This document shows positions 44,481 to 58,800 of a stretch of DNA of 64,000 bases, piece by piece; position 1 is the stretch's first letter, and the number at the start of each line of letters is the position of its first letter. The stretch is taken from assembly GCA_936440205.1 (NCBI GenBank), contig OW387148.1, positions 18,531,961 to 18,595,960 on the forward strand, read 5' to 3'. The position numbers and the translations under genes were made by a program. This DNA comes from Lepidonotus clava. Taxonomy: Eukaryota > Annelida > Polychaeta > Phyllodocida > Polynoidae. A model generated the notes under the pieces. It was given only the letters and a program-made list of their open reading frames with translations, ran no database searches and was not told where the DNA came from.

Positions 44481-47400
44481 TAATAAGAAATTAAAAATGT
44501 GCTTTTAAGTACAAACATGCATATTATGTCGGAGGGATCCATATCGTGTAGGCAAGTGAAAGTCGAATACGCATATTTTACATAGATCCGAGTTGTATAG
44601 TGTACACATCATCCTAACAATTCATATCCATAAAATGAAGCTTTAAACACTGGAAAACAATAATTGAAATTCTTAATTGTTGGGAAATGGCTAGCCCTGT
44701 TTTCGAGTATTTATATAAAGGCTCTAGTATTATTGGGACAGAGTGAGCTGGTGCTAGTGTTATAGAGGTTTGAATGATGAGTAGGAAAAGATGCGACGCG
44801 GCAACTAAGCAGTAAGGGTTAAATAAGCCAGGTAAATGGCTGCTGTTGACTCAAGAATAGTTAGTCCATTATGTCCAAATGCATGTTCTATAGCCCAAAT
44901 CAGTGTACTCTGATACTAATGTACAGATGTTGTTGTGATTATAAAATTTATATTGTATATCTAAAAAAATGATTTTTTTTCTTTTTCTTTTTCTTTTTTT
45001 TTATTGAACAAAACTATCTCGTTTACAAAAAAAACGCGTTTCAGATAGTCGAAAAAGGTGTTGAGTACATAATTATGGTAAATAAACAATTATAAATGAT
45101 AAAGATGGTAATGAAGTTATCACCCAACTAATCCCAGTATTATCTAGGATACATTATTTTATAAATATCTTATATCATTTTGTAAAATGTCATGTGTGCA
45201 TTATCAGTAGAGCGGAGATTATGGGTTATGCAAACGATTCAAACGCTGAACCTGCATAACAATTTTGCGATGTAGATATCTTTCGGTATGACTTATTGAG
45301 GCTTACTTGATCCACATAAAGTTGTCTTGTGCATCAATTCACAAAATAATTATACACTGACAAAAATATAGAAGTATGATGAGAGAAGTACTTAGTTCTC
45401 TATTGACACATCATCGTTTTTTGCAACGTGTCAACCAATGCGGCCCAACCAAATCTCCACTGGCATTGGATGGGATTAGTATGCACCAATAAAGAAAAAA
45501 AAAATAGTGATAATTGACAATAGTATTGTACCCCGATAGGCTATTCAGTTAAACTGACTTAAAAACTTCTTTCAGATAATGATTTTAAATAGAAGGGTTT
45601 GTTTGAAAAGACCATTGATCATCGGTCTAAGTCAAACTTAGAGTATATATATACAGGGCAATACGACATGAGATCTGATTGTATATAATATTATGGTTCT
45701 GCCAATTTACAGTCTATGTCGACACATGTCTCTATAATCAATTTCACAATTTCATTAAAATACACTGAAGGGTCTAGATAATTATGACTATGCCTGCAAA
45801 GTACAATGGTCAAAGATTATCAGTGTATTATGTTCCCATAATTATAGCGAACTGTTGTAATAAGCTGTTCCTATGTGGTCTTTGTAAGGGAAATTCATTT
45901 CCACAGGCCCTAATAAAAGAGATATACCGGATAGTTTGTACATACATCACGAAACAATTCTACTTTTTTCCAGTTCTGGCTGTTATACTCTCTAACTACT
46001 AAGAAGGTGCTCATGCGTTCTGCTATGGCTGTAATAAATATGGTTAATTTCAGTAATAAAACTCGCGTTCGTTTCTTCATACACGTGTTACTCAACATTG
46101 CAAACTCCCTAAACCCAATCATCATTGCCACAATTTCTCTACAGTTTATTTGATAGGAAAGTCCGTTAAGTAAGTTTGCATCAAGCGGGAGGAGAGGGTC
46201 GTCTGACATTTTTGAAAATATGCTTTCGTTCCTATAAAAAAAATCATTGTGTATCTCTGGCCAAGAGGGGGGGGGGAGGTGTTTTTCGAAATGGAAGGCC
46301 CCATGGGCATTCTAACCGGATGTTTATTTTGGGAGGTTTGGATATCTCTGAGGCAAGGTGACACAATTGTTCAAGCATGAAAATCATTCTTCGTATCTGT
46401 TGATGACATGCACACAATTCTATGGACAGTTCCCCTCGGCATCTCTGTGAACAATCTTTGTCGCTTAGGATGGTTCCTGGTGAATGCAGCCGAGGTATCA
46501 CATGAGACGTGTAGGTGTGAATACAATTATAGTGACAGCATGAAGAGACTATGCATAATGTATGCATAGGGCCTACACACGAATCGGCTCGATGGTCAAA
46601 CTATGACTGCACCAGGCCTTTGGACATATAGCCTAATTCAAATACCAGTAAGCAAATGGGGGGTGGGGGATGTTCCAATTTCCACCTTCATATTAGGATG
46701 AATGTATGGGGTGATTTTGTTTCTTGTGTTCTATAACTTCGATGGTAAATATTGTTCTCGCTGATTACTAACTCTGGAAAAAATAAATATGGATTTTAAA
46801 AGAATAATATTCAGAAACAAACATCCAGAAAAATGAAAGGCGCCATGCCATATTGGTTTCTACTCAACTATTAAAGCGGTAGAGCTCGAAATTTGACTCT
46901 CTGCAGGATTAATTGTGTTCTGTGTTAGCGTTGGCTTTAATGATTAAAGTTATTTGCTTGTTATGTCATTGAATTTGTTTATAGGGGCTGCAGAAGCTCC
47001 TTATACCCCTGCCCTCCACACCCACACCCACGCACCTAAATTGTACAAATCTAAAGAGTGGGAGAGTTGCACATTTGAATGCGCCACATTTGAGTGCATA
47101 ATTATAGTTGGCCTCTCATCTCGGCCTCGACCCTACATGTTTGCAACAATGCATTTCTCTTGCAAGTATTCAACAGTCTATCAATGGCACCATCACTATC
47201 AGGGAAGTACCGTCTGGGTGACAATACATCCATGAAGTATAGAATAGCCACTGCATTCATGATCACGGTTTCGACAGGTGCATTGACGTCCAATACACCG
47301 GCTGTAACGCACACCCATTCCAATTTCAAGTAGTGTTACTGCTTACTCAATGTTTCTCTATGTAAAAAAAATCTACATTGTCGCCATGCAAGTTCCCTTC

Positions 47401-47676
47401 CTCTGTTGGCATAATACATACGGTGTCCTACCTGTGAATGATCATTATTTGAGCGAATCTACCTGTAATGGAGCCATAGTTGTTCAGGATAAAAGCATTC
47501 TTTTGAATTCATTCCATATATATGTATGAGTAGACTTGTATGAGATATATCGGGTTTTATGGATTGTCATGCCCTTGTGCAAAGTGGCCATTTTAGCAGG
47601 GTATATGAATACATTTTCTGCTAATCGTGTGAGTGTCTCCATAGTGACAATGTCCATTAACCAACAAGGTGACAGG
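44481..47676. other. Intergenic, nothing recognised
   Basis: A T-rich tract at about 44968-45005 and poly-G at 46266-46275; otherwise AT-rich without supported features. Confidence 0.5.
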
Positions 47677-47925
47677 ACAATTACCCCCCGGACACTTACC
47701 CCCTAGGACACTTACCCCCTTGACACATACCCCCTGGACACTTACCCCCTAGGACACTAGGGGGTAAGTGTCCTAGGGGGTAAGTGCCCCAGGGGGTAAG
47801 TGTCCTAGGGGGTAAGTGTCCGGAGGGTAAGTGTCCAGGGGGTAAGTGTCTGGGGATAAGTGTCCGGGGGGGTAAGTGTCCAGGGGGTAAGTGTCCGGGG
47901 GGTAAGTGTCCGGGGGTATATGTCA
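47677..47925. repeat. Head-to-head 16-bp minisatellite forming a palindrome
   Basis: About five units of GGACACTTACCCCCTA are followed without a gap (near 47758) by about ten units of the reverse complement, GGGGGTAAGTGTCCTA. The whole block can fold as one large hairpin or cruciform. Confidence 0.9.
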
Positions 47926-48127
47926 AATACAAAATCAGTTGAGACACAAGAAAAGTAACCAATTCGGTATCACCGAGTGATATTCATATAACAAAAAAAG
48001 AAGATGTGAGAACTTAATTTTATATAACAAGGTAGGGTTTTTACACTTGAGAATTAAGCTGTGGTTAAATAAACCAAAATCTCTGTCTTATCAATTTTTT
48101 ATTGGTGAGGTTTCCATCTCTCTGATT

Positions 48128-48193
48128 CCAGACCCATTCCAGAACCGTTCCAGAACCGTTCCAGACCCATTCCACATCCATTCCACATCCATT
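48128..48193 (+). repeat. 11-bp tandem repeat, six units
   Basis: CCAGACCCATT, CCAGAACCGTT (twice), CCAGACCCATT, CCACATCCATT (twice). Confidence 0.9.
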
Positions 48194-48579
48194 CCAATGC
48201 CCTAGCTGTTCCTTCATGAGAAGATCAAACCATACCAATTAGGCTGCTTTTTACTATGACTGGTTACTCTGATTTATTGGAGGACTTAATAAGTAGGAAT
48301 TCACACATTAATGCATGCTTGAATTTTCCGGTTTCTTACTAACTTAAGATACTAATTTCAGTAATTTTCACTCTTCCCTTTCAGCTACATTTTAAGAATA
48401 ATCAACTACCTTCCTTTTCAGAGATAGACAGGGTTTTTAGTTTAAAATAGGACACCTTTTCTTGTACCAAACATCATTGTATTAGAAGACTATCGGTAAA
48501 ATGATGTATTCCCGTTTTTATTCTAGTTTAAGTTTTACAAAACAAGTCTGGATAGATTGTCCAATTCATTCTGAATCCT

Positions 48580-49430
48580 ATGGTATATGAGGTAATGTGG
48601 TGTTTGATGAGTGTATGACAATGAAACAACATTTCAACATACAATGTCGAAAATTTGCTCAGAGAATTTTCAAATTAAACAAAATAAAGAATTATGTAAA
48701 TATTGAAACCCAAATACTCATTTATAAACAGACAATTCTGCGGGTTATAGAATATGCAAATATAATGTTTTACTTATGCACCAAAAGCAACCTTGATAAG
48801 TTGCAAAGAATGCAAAATAAAATACTCAGGACGGTCCTTGATATATACAGTCCTTTGGAATATTCCGTCAATGTAATTCACAATCTATGTAGGATTGATT
48901 TTCTGAGCAAACGACGTGAGATGCATTTGTTGACTGTCATTCACATAAACCACACCAATGATTCATGGCTAGGGCATAAGGGAGATAGAACAACCAGATA
49001 CTCTGAGAAAAAAAACTTTGATGTAGAAACTGTCAATTTAAACATCTACAGTAGGAGTCCCTATCATGTTGGTGTAAAACTTTGGGACAAACTACAAATA
49101 AATATGCAAAACTGCCCAGATAAGTCTTCATTTCAGAAAGAAATAAAAATTGTCGCAACATAGTGCACAAATATGAAAGTCCATAAATCTGCATACATAC
49201 CCCTACCCTACACATGACATAGATATTACTACATTTTACATTGTTAATATCACACAGTCCTATATGACTTGCAAACCTTTTTTTGAAACCTGGAAACCAA
49301 CCAACTGCTTAACTTAGCTTGGTTGTTATTTCTAGTGATAGATTTCTTGTATGATGTTGTATGATCATTGAACTACCTACATGGAAGAACATTTGTATAA
49401 ATGAATGTGGTTAAACAACAACAAAAAAAC
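48580..49430 (+). mobile_element. 5'-truncated LINE (non-LTR retrotransposon) 3' end
   Basis: A frame of 188 codons (48597-49163) has the C-terminal layout of LINE reverse transcriptases of the CR1/Jockey kind: VFDECMTMKQHFNIQCRK (position after the RT palm), RIFKLNKIKNYV, ILIYKQTILRVIEYANIMFY, LDKLQRMQNKILRTVL, and the tail SPYHVGVKLWDKL. The rest of the RT and the endonuclease are missing, as expected of 5' truncation. A 3' UTR of about 260 bp ends near AAACAACAACAAAAAAA (49416-49431). No target duplication was identified. Confidence 0.75.
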
Positions 49431-51635
49431 TGTAGCTCATTTACCTAGAAAGTTATGGTTGGTTGAAAAAAATGCCCTTTTCCATAACTTTTAAAATCAC
49501 CTTTTCTTGGTGCATAGGTCTACAGTACACAGGGATTTTATTCAGAAATATTATTAATCATTCAGAAACTCTACCACTACAAAGCTAGCTCACCCGTAAA
49601 TCATTAGAACCGACTTTTAGCTTGGGAAACTTACTTTTGATACACAACAAAAGTAACTTTCCACAACTGGATCACTCTATTAGAGACGTGTCTGTGTATG
49701 AATGACCATGTCTGTGTATAAATGATCAGATCCCATGTTTTATATCCTGGTTTGAGGTTATAATGACCATTTCGATGATGTCACCACACAAATACTCTCG
49801 AACAACAGTAGTTTTTGTGTCTTGATTTGAGGCTTTTGCAAGGATTCTTATGATGAAATTTTAAGTATCTCCAAGCACTTTTTGGTCCAAAGCAAAAACT
49901 ACACCCCATAGACTTACTATTGAAAAACGTGAACTCTCCAAGCACAACGACAGTTGTAAAAGGGAAAAGGACACACACACCTCCGCTGGTTACCCAGATC
50001 CATGCTTTTCACCACATGATTTTAAGCTGGTTTCGACAGTTTGAACCAACTACAGACTCCGACTTGTAGGAGGATCAACGGAATCAACAGAACAATTACA
50101 GAGAAAAAGATATCTAAAATTTATGCAAAGGGAATTGCCAAATCCCCCTTGTCCAGAATTTCCTAAGAAATGTTTTGGGAAATATTGTGATACTGCTCCA
50201 ACATCCTAACTGCCATTTGGAGCAAAACTAGTGGGATCATGTTAATTTGTTGTGGTTTGTCCAAAATTGAACAATTGCTGTTTTGGCATATTTTTGCCGA
50301 CTATTACATGGCTTAGCAGATATTATGATGGACTGTTGGTTGTTTGATACCGCAATTTAAAGCTTTAAATTCATAAAATGCGTCTGTAACATGAAAGTTA
50401 TCGTATGACGTTGGTTTGGACTTTTGTTATAGCATGGTCAAACATTATTGCGACAAAGTTTTCGGATCATGTAAAAACCCTTATGAGATAGGTTAACATT
50501 AAAAAATAAATAATATTTTAATATGACGTTAACCCATCATATATGATATCGTTGCTATACATAAGGGTAACCTTAACTTTGGAAAAGTTTTGGAAAGCGA
50601 GTCATATGGTTATATTTAATATGGCTACGAGAATGGGTTCCGACCCATAAATGACGATGACTGAGCCCTTTCTGAAATGAGGAGAAACCATTAATCTTAT
50701 CTGATCATGCATGCCAGTTATAGATTAAAAATCTATACACCCATTGCCAAAACATAGACCTTATAATTATGCTTTGGGTGTGTAGATTTTATAAAAAATA
50801 TTATATTTAACATCTCATATTTTTAGATATAGACAGAATATCAATCTGTCCATCTAGTCCTCCTGAACAAACTGGAATTATACAAGAGACGGATGTATAG
50901 GTTGTTGTTGCCTAGCAACATTATTCTGTCAAAACCATTTTCCCTATAGGGGTCTAAATCTAATGGATTGCTGGCTGATTACACTATAATATAGTGTCAC
51001 CTGGTGAGTAAAATGCAGAATTTTAGAATCTAAAAGTTTCTTTTTGAATATTATGGATAAAACATGATTTCCAATCAAAATCAAACATTGAAAGAAAATC
51101 AGTTCCATTCCAGCAAGATTGTAAAAGTTGCACAATGGCGCCACCTAGTGAGAAAAATTATGAAATAGCTGAAATGTTACCGCAAAATGGCAAGCTATGT
51201 AAAATGAGTATTCATCTCTCCTTGACAGTTATCGCAGTAACCTTCACAATTAATCATCTACACATGTTTTCCCCTAAGTTGACATTAACGTAAAGCCTTT
51301 AATATGTCAATCGCCTAGACTTAAAATATACTTTAGACCCTTGAGGGCTCATTGTTGGACATTGGGCTCGACCAGGTAGTATTTTACCATGCAACCAATT
51401 TCAAGACTGTTAGTATTATAATGACATTTCTAAAGTAATGTACATTGTTGTAGACCTATATATATATTTAACCATTTTTTGACATTGTACTGACGCTGGT
51501 GGCCAGTCCATGTTTGGGCAGCATAAAGCCAATGTTTCACTTTGACAGTAGTGAAATGAGGGAGGAGTCACGGTGTGACGTACCACCTTATAATAATGTG
51601 TTCCGCTCTTAGCTAGCCAGAGTAGCTGCAAGCAC
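49431..51635. other. Intergenic, only the X-box recognised
   Basis: AT-rich; apart from the X-box at 50907-50919 I see no gene, frame or repeat I can support. Confidence 0.5.
50907..50919. promoter_or_regulatory. Exact RFX X-box (GTTGCCTAGCAAC)
   Basis: Full match to GTNRCC(N)RGYAAC with a 1-nt spacer, in the intergenic stretch between the Reeler gene and CCDC39, about 1.95 kb beyond the CCDC39 stop codon. X-boxes bind RFX factors that drive ciliary genes. A distal or downstream element for CCDC39, or an unrecognised gene, is possible. Confidence 0.5.
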
Positions 51636-52000
51636 TGTGTGAGTAAACATCCAGTGAAGGTTGGACCTTTAACCTGCAGTCTAGGTTCTGGAGTGAGGCA
51701 TAGAAATTGTGTTAGAGCGCGGAGCGTTGACTGAATGTGTGGGGACTCTTACCTTGGGACTGATCATGGTCAATCGAGTTCTTGTCACGGAATGACTATA
51801 CATTGGATAATAAACAAACAAATCCTTTCACACGAGTGTTCACGTCTTACATGATGCTGGAACTATAATTATGTATTGGACGACTGCAGTCGACGAGGAG
51901 GAGACTGCGAATGGAGCTAGCTATTATCTATAGAATTAAATACCACTTACACGCACTAACATTAAATGGATAATTAACCTCCTTATAGTTCAACATGAAT
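51636..52000 (+). repeat. LTR-like dispersed repeat, copy 2
   Basis: TGTGTGAGT at 51636 to CTTACA at 51851 would be a 216-bp LTR with an AATAAA near 51810. The following 150 bp match the leader-like part of copy 1. No coding region remains. Family not determined. Confidence 0.5.
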
Positions 52001-52097
52001 AACCGTCAATAGGAAATATAAGAACAAGAATATACGAAAAGAAACGTTAATATGAATGCATAAAACACAGGCACAATAAATTTTATATGTACAATGG

Positions 52098-52869
52098 TTT
52101 ATTTTCCATGACTTCTATTGTGCATACAGCACAAAATTATCATGCTTTCATATGTAGCATAATTATTTTACAATTTCATCTCTTGAATATCAATCTTGGA
52201 TAAAATGGTACGAATTATATCACAGGTTTACATGAACAAAGAAATGAATAACGCTTCATAATCGATGCCAACTGATGAAAAAGCTGGACGGGAGCATGAA
52301 ATTTGTTTTTATCTGGACGGAATGTCTTCTATAACATGTTAAACTAGCCTTACGACGTGCTTTCTCGGCGAAGCTTAATGTGCATGTATGACACTGGTAA
52401 CATTTGTAAATTAGATTACGTCAAAATAGTTTTGTGTTCAACAATAGAGTAACATCATGCATGGTGTTTCATCGACCTACCTACTGGCAATATCTCCAAA
52501 GAAAAAAGATTTGTATAACTATTACGTCTAAACTTTTTGACCTATTAATCGTCATTCTAAAGTTTGGATAACTCGACATCGACTTAAAATATAAATTGAA
52601 TTTAGATGTACAAGTTATATGTAACACACGTCGGCAAACAGGAATGTAAAGAAACAATCATTCGTCAACACCAAATAAAATTCACATTTACGGATATTTA
52701 AGGTTCTTTCTGTTTTGTTACAGTACGTGACGAGAAGCCCATAATAATGTAGTTCTGTAGGTTAATAATCACAATGTTTTTATCCAATAAATAAGTGCTC
52801 TTTTGGACCTAGGCCTTAAGTTGTTTTCGTAGTTTCATGCTGAACCTCCTGGTTCAATCCTTGTTCCAA
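52098..52869 (-). other. Probable CCDC39 3' UTR
   Basis: AT-rich non-coding stretch after the CCDC39 stop codon. The first AATAAA hexamer I see on the minus strand after the stop is at 52103-52098, which would give a 3' UTR of about 770 nt. No other gene features were seen here. Confidence 0.4.
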
Positions 52870-55800
52870 TTAACGATTGCTGAATCCACTGCGAGCGCTG
52901 CCTTTGCTGCTTCGTCGTGAACTGGGTGCTGAAAAACACCAAGTATTCTCTTTAGTCATCACTACAAAAACTTTATCTGTCAATGGACGTACTTGTTGAA
53001 CAGCATAAATATATTTGAAACAATATTTGAAACAAAACCTTGAAAAGTATTCTGCTAAAACCACAAATTTAATAAACTGGAAATTCCTGTAAATCTTAGA
53101 ACCTAACCAAACTGGAACAATCATCATGACTGAGGTCGTTTTTCATGTACATGTACTTACTGTGCAAACTAATCTCAAGGGGAATTCACGCTTAAAGTAA
53201 AATAAATATCATGTAGGTAGTTTTGACTTTTACTCTAAAACGTTGTAACACTGAATAAGATACAAAACTGCTTAGAAATCATATTAAGTTATTTTTGATA
53301 ATCTGTGTTGAGAAATCTGTTGGTGAGAAACTTGATATTACTGATATTACTCTTATTTTGGACGGTTTACTTTAACTTTGGCTGAACCTAATGTACATCT
53401 TGTACCCCTCTAATATTTACCAGTCTATAAGCCCTAACATTCTACTTGGAAATAGGTCTTGATTATTAGGGAGTGGGGGGATATTGAGTTACATATCTAA
53501 GTAGTGTTAAACTTACGTTTATCTCCGAGTGCAGCCCCTATGTCCACAGTACGGACGTCTGCGGTGGCCATCCCGGAGTGTCGGGAGGAGGCACTGCGGG
53601 CGCTGTGTACAGACGACATGCTGCTGCGGGCTGAGGACGGCCGAGAACTGTAGCGACTGGAGGCGCCTGATCCACCACGGGCACCAGGGGTCGGTGGTGG
53701 AGGAAGGTTAGCCTAATGGAAAGAAGGTCAAAATTACTATGATTTCTAGCTAAATGAACGGTGCCTTTTTATGATTTATTTCTTCGTTAATTTTTTCCTT
53801 TCACAGAGATATAGACACGTATGATATAAATTGACGGAATTTATGATGGTAATTTTGATAATAATCATTATTTTACAAATACTGAGTTTAGTAGTACCTT
53901 CTTCTTTCAAAATATTTAACATTTGAAAAAAACAACTTATAGAAGCTCACGAATCGTAAAACACTACAACGTAGTTAAGATTATTGATTGAGAACTTACC
54001 TGTGAGAAGTAGAGGTGGACGGCCTGGGCCAGGTCCGGGTACTGGTGGACCACCTCTCCGATCTGAGCCGTCATCGACTTGTTAAACTCCCTCATCTCCC
54101 GCACGTCAAAGTCCCGCTCCTCTGGGGTATCACCCTTACTCTTCTGCGTGTTACGCATGTCGCGGGCATACTTTGAGATCTAAAAATGGGAGTATTGAGC
54201 ATGTTTTACTGACTGATATGTAGATTAAACGTATTTAAAGTACACATTCTCTTGATGTGGAAATGGGAGAATAAGTCATTTTATTTAATCTTTTTTTTTG
54301 ATAGACATTACGCTATATGGTTGTTTTTTTCCCTGTAAAGTGACCTTGTAGATGGCATAGTAAATTTTATTAAGATAGAAATGAAACATATAACGTGTGG
54401 CTGTAAACTAGCTGGTTTTGTTTACAGTAAACCTCATCTTATTTTGCGTAGATTATTCCTCTGTGGATATAGAAATTAGATCCGTTAAATTACACTTACC
54501 TGTTTGGCGACTCGCTCTATTTTTCCTTTCTGCTCTTCCAGCTCCTTGTTCATTTGTAAGATTTTGTTCTGTTGAAATTGAAGACGTTTACATTATGATA
54601 CTTCGTGTAGAAAGGAGAAAAATATCTACCATTATGTCAATAAGATATAAGGGTAGTTTTCATCTAATCAACTGATGAGTAGCTTTTTAAATATCTGATG
54701 TTATCCCACAAAGTTCTAAACATTTGACATCAAAATTCGACTCAGTTCGTTGGCACTAAGGTTGTTAAAGTCAAACATAATGAAGAAAACCAAGTTTATC
54801 ATGTGCCCTTACCCTTTTTTCTTCTATCATTTCTACGTATGCATCCTCGTCCCTTGCTTGGTTGTCGAGTGTGTGGCTCATAGTCTGGAGAAGAAGAAAA
54901 TATATGGAGACGTATATTCATACAATACAAATAGGGGTCTTCTTTCTATTCATATTGGAGTATAAAATGCCGGAGCTCGGAAAACTACACGAATGTTTAT
55001 TATCGATGAGGTCACAATCTACCCTTTAAGAAATATTTCTAGGAATAATCAAATTATCCGAGATGTCTGTTTTCACACCTGAGTAGCTAAGATTGCTTTT
55101 TGTAACTGTTCTGAAGATATTTTGAAAGCGCTTACTGGGGTACATTTTTTCCGTATACTAATATATTATTTCTTCCGCTGACAAGCATCAGTTTTAAAAT
55201 GTATTAATGATTCAATCCCCTACCTGCAGATCCTCCTGCAGCTCCCTGATCTGGCGCCGTTTGTACTTAAACTTGTCCATGACGGCCCGAAGCTGTTCCT
55301 CCAACTGCTGCTTCTCCTCCATGTCTTCACCTAGAAAAACAATCAATAATATTGGCTTTGAAAATTTGATGTACAGAAGAACTGCTTTACCGGGTCTGAA
55401 AAACCCAGATAAAAACACTTAAAAATGAATAAAAAAGAAAAGAGAAGTAAATCACTCATACAGAACCAACATATTTTCACATTATTATTCTCTTGCTCTG
55501 ACTTATCGGAAGATTCGCAAAGAAAGATACGCCTAAAATTCTAAAGCATTCGCATACTAATAAATCCCTGTAGAGCCATTCAATATTCAGAACATGTGAA
55601 AGTATGAACCTGTTACTTTTATGGTATAAATCTTCGTGGGTATTGCAACCTCAAATGCAGGAGATCTAATAAGAAACCAATTTTCCCTCAAAAGCTACAT
55701 AAAGATCAGGGCAGTACTCACTGGAGTCGCCGACCTTGTTGAAGCTCTTCCTGTAGGTCTCGTTACGCCCGTTCATCAGTCTCAGCGTGTTCTCCAGGGC

Positions 55801-58800
55801 CCGGATCTCCTTCTCCGCCTTCCTGATCTTGGCGTCCAGCTCGTCTCCCTCCCGCTGCAGCTCCTCCTTCTCCTGGGCCGCCTGAAACAGGGAGCACCTG
55901 GTTTACTACTTTGTCTTTTTTTAAAAAAGATATGGGTGCACTTCTATGAAACGCGCAATTAATACTATATTTACGGAGTTTTGTGTGTGTGTACGCACTG
56001 TTTTAGAAGTAGCGCAATATTTTACTATTTTAATGACATTCAGGACTTTTATTTCCTCAAAAATATTTTACAAAAAGGAGAAATTGAAAAGAGCGCTTAT
56101 CGGTATTTTGGTTTTGGAAATGGGGGCATACTATGAAAACTATACCATGATTGCGATATTTCAATGACAATGAAATATCAAGTTCTTATGATAAACACCT
56201 TGATAACGTAGTAGGCCTGTGAGCGTTCCTCTTCTCCCTCTGGAGGAGCCATAGACACCATGAGAATCTCGTATCTGAAGGAAATAAAACACGAGTAATA
56301 AGCAGGAGAATGTCTGAACTACTTTGTTTTCTAACCAGGGACTGCCAACCGTTATATCTATCGTAAATCAACTGAATATGGTATGTGTTCTCGCTTCTCT
56401 GAATAATTACTTTATTCAATGGTCCCAAAAAGACATAGATTCAGGGTGTACTGAAAAGTTTACTATGTGAACATCACACTGCCTTGACAATGAGTTACTG
56501 AGAACACTGAATTACATGTTTATTTATTCATTTACTTGATGAAAAAGTCGTATATCTAGCGAAACTGTTCGTCTATAAGTCAAAATCTAATGCTTACAAA
56601 TATACATGTACTTATCCCAATGTTTTAGCTATATGAAATTATTTCTTAAAGCTGAGATAAGAGGTACAACACATTTACGTTACGTGATGAACTGGATCAT
56701 CTGAAACTCCCTACTGATACACACTTTACGCTAGCGTCACCTAAGATAACACCCACCTTTTCCTGAGCTTGTCTATCTTGGCGATACGTTCGTGCAGCTC
56801 AGCACTGATCTGGGTGCGCTCCTCGTCGCCCGCCTTGAGCTGGGCCTGCAGCAGGTCCTTGTGTATGCTGATCTCGTTACGCCGCTCCTTCATCGCGGTC
56901 TCCAGCTGAAGCCGCCGCTTCTCCAGCGACAACACGCCGTCAGCCTTGTAGTGGAGAGTGTCGCGGAGTCGCTTCATCTCCAACTTCAGGATGTTCTCGT
57001 CCACCATAAGTTCCTGTGGAAGGAAAAGGATACGTTTTGATGATATGAAATATATGGAAATTTAATCTTAAAGCGAATTTGATAAGCGTTTTGAAAATGC
57101 TTATGTTTTAAACCAGTTTTGAATCAAACGCCACTTGTCATATTTGTCTTTTCTTCTTACTACCTTGCAGATCAAAGTTATCAACATTTACATCTAACGA
57201 GTGGGTTGCACTCTATGACTTCTATTCTCACATCTTGTCAGCAACAATGTTCCCATGGAACAATTGGCTGTGCTTTCTCTATTAACGGAAACTATTACTT
57301 AATAAAAATTTCCTGTGTGCACTTTAAAAAAAAGAAATTTCAGATGAAGCACTGATACATTTCTGACATTATGTGCGCCTACTTTACCTGTTTCTTGTTG
57401 ATGAGTCTCTTCAGCTCACGCTGGGAGCTGTCGTTGTGCAGGTTGAGCTCCTCGATCTTTGACGTCTGCCCGGCCTGCTCAGCGCTCTTCTCCTCCAGGT
57501 CACGCTTGACTCTGCGCACGTCGTCCTGGAGCCGCTTGATCTGCAGCGACAGCAGGTTGTGGGTGGCCGTCTTCTGCTCCAGCTCCTCGGCCAGCTCCTT
57601 GATCTTGGCCTCCAGGTGCAGCTTCTCCTCGTTGGACTGCTCACCCTGCATGCGGTTGATGCGACGCTCCAGTTGTTGGATGGCAAAATCCTGTAAACAA
57701 ACGTATATTGTTAGATGATGATATTTTGTTTTTCATTAGAAATTGCTGTGGTTATTCTTCACTATGCACACTATAGATATCGTAATTGATGTTTGAAAGT
57801 TTAGCATTCATTATGATGTTTAGCACTATGGTTTTCAAAAACGGATGCACGTCTATTTAACGGGCTTCTTTTGTCATTAAATTGAAAGGCGATAAATTGG
57901 TAGTTAACAGTAATGGATTAAAAATATTTCTATAAGAAAAAACTTTTTCTTATATCATTTTGATATTAATCAATATACCGGTATTTTCCTTCACGAGATT
58001 TGACCATAGCACATATGATTGAAGAGTTTAGAAAAAGCTCCCACTGACCTGGTTGTAGACAATCTCCTGTTGTTTGAGGGAGTCGTGGTCCAGTTTGCCG
58101 ATCTTACTGCTCAGATTACGTGCAGCGGCCCGACTCCCCTGGATCTCGGCTTCTGTGTTACGCTCCTTGACCCGAGACTGGTGGAGCTCCTGCGTCTTCT
58201 TGAACTGCAGATCTCTCAGCCTCTTCAGCTCCGTCTCCGTCTCCTGCTGCTGCTGCTCCTCGTCCTGGAGCAGCTCATCCATGCGAGCAGCTCGCTCCTC
58301 AGCACTCAGCGTCGACTCACTCGCCACTTTGAGCTTCTCAATGAGTGCCTCGTGTAGGTGACGAGCATTCTCCAATCTGTTGGAAAATAAGTTGTAAATA
58401 GTATTCCGTGAGATTGAATGTATATTTGTAATAGTTTAAGATTATAAATGGAGGATTGATACAGGTTCTTTAGGTTACGATATTGATTCATTCTTGTCTT
58501 TTAGTAAAACTTCAATATGTCATTTTGAGCGTTCGACCAATTTTTTAACGGCTGAGATGTCAAATAAATTGATGAATAATATCAGTGACGCCCCACTGCT
58601 TATGCTGAAACATTTGCAAACAAATGATATGGTGTTATAAAATACAAATACTTACTTAATTTGTTTCTCAGCGACATCCTTCTTGAGGTGAGTAACTGCG
58701 GATCGTGTGTTCTCTAAATCAACGGCAGTCCTGTCAACTGTCCTCTTCAGGGCCTCCAGCTGAGATGCAAACCAAATACACGTGTTAAGAAAAAACGTGC

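Noticed and set aside
47677-47925. CRISPR-like array
   Set aside because: Units are contiguous without spacers, in a eukaryotic genome; it is a minisatellite.
48128-48193. 11-bp repeat as a heat-shock element array (TTCCAGAA words)
   Set aside because: Spacing between GAA and TTC is 3 nt in most places, not the 2 nt required; simple tandem repeat is enough.
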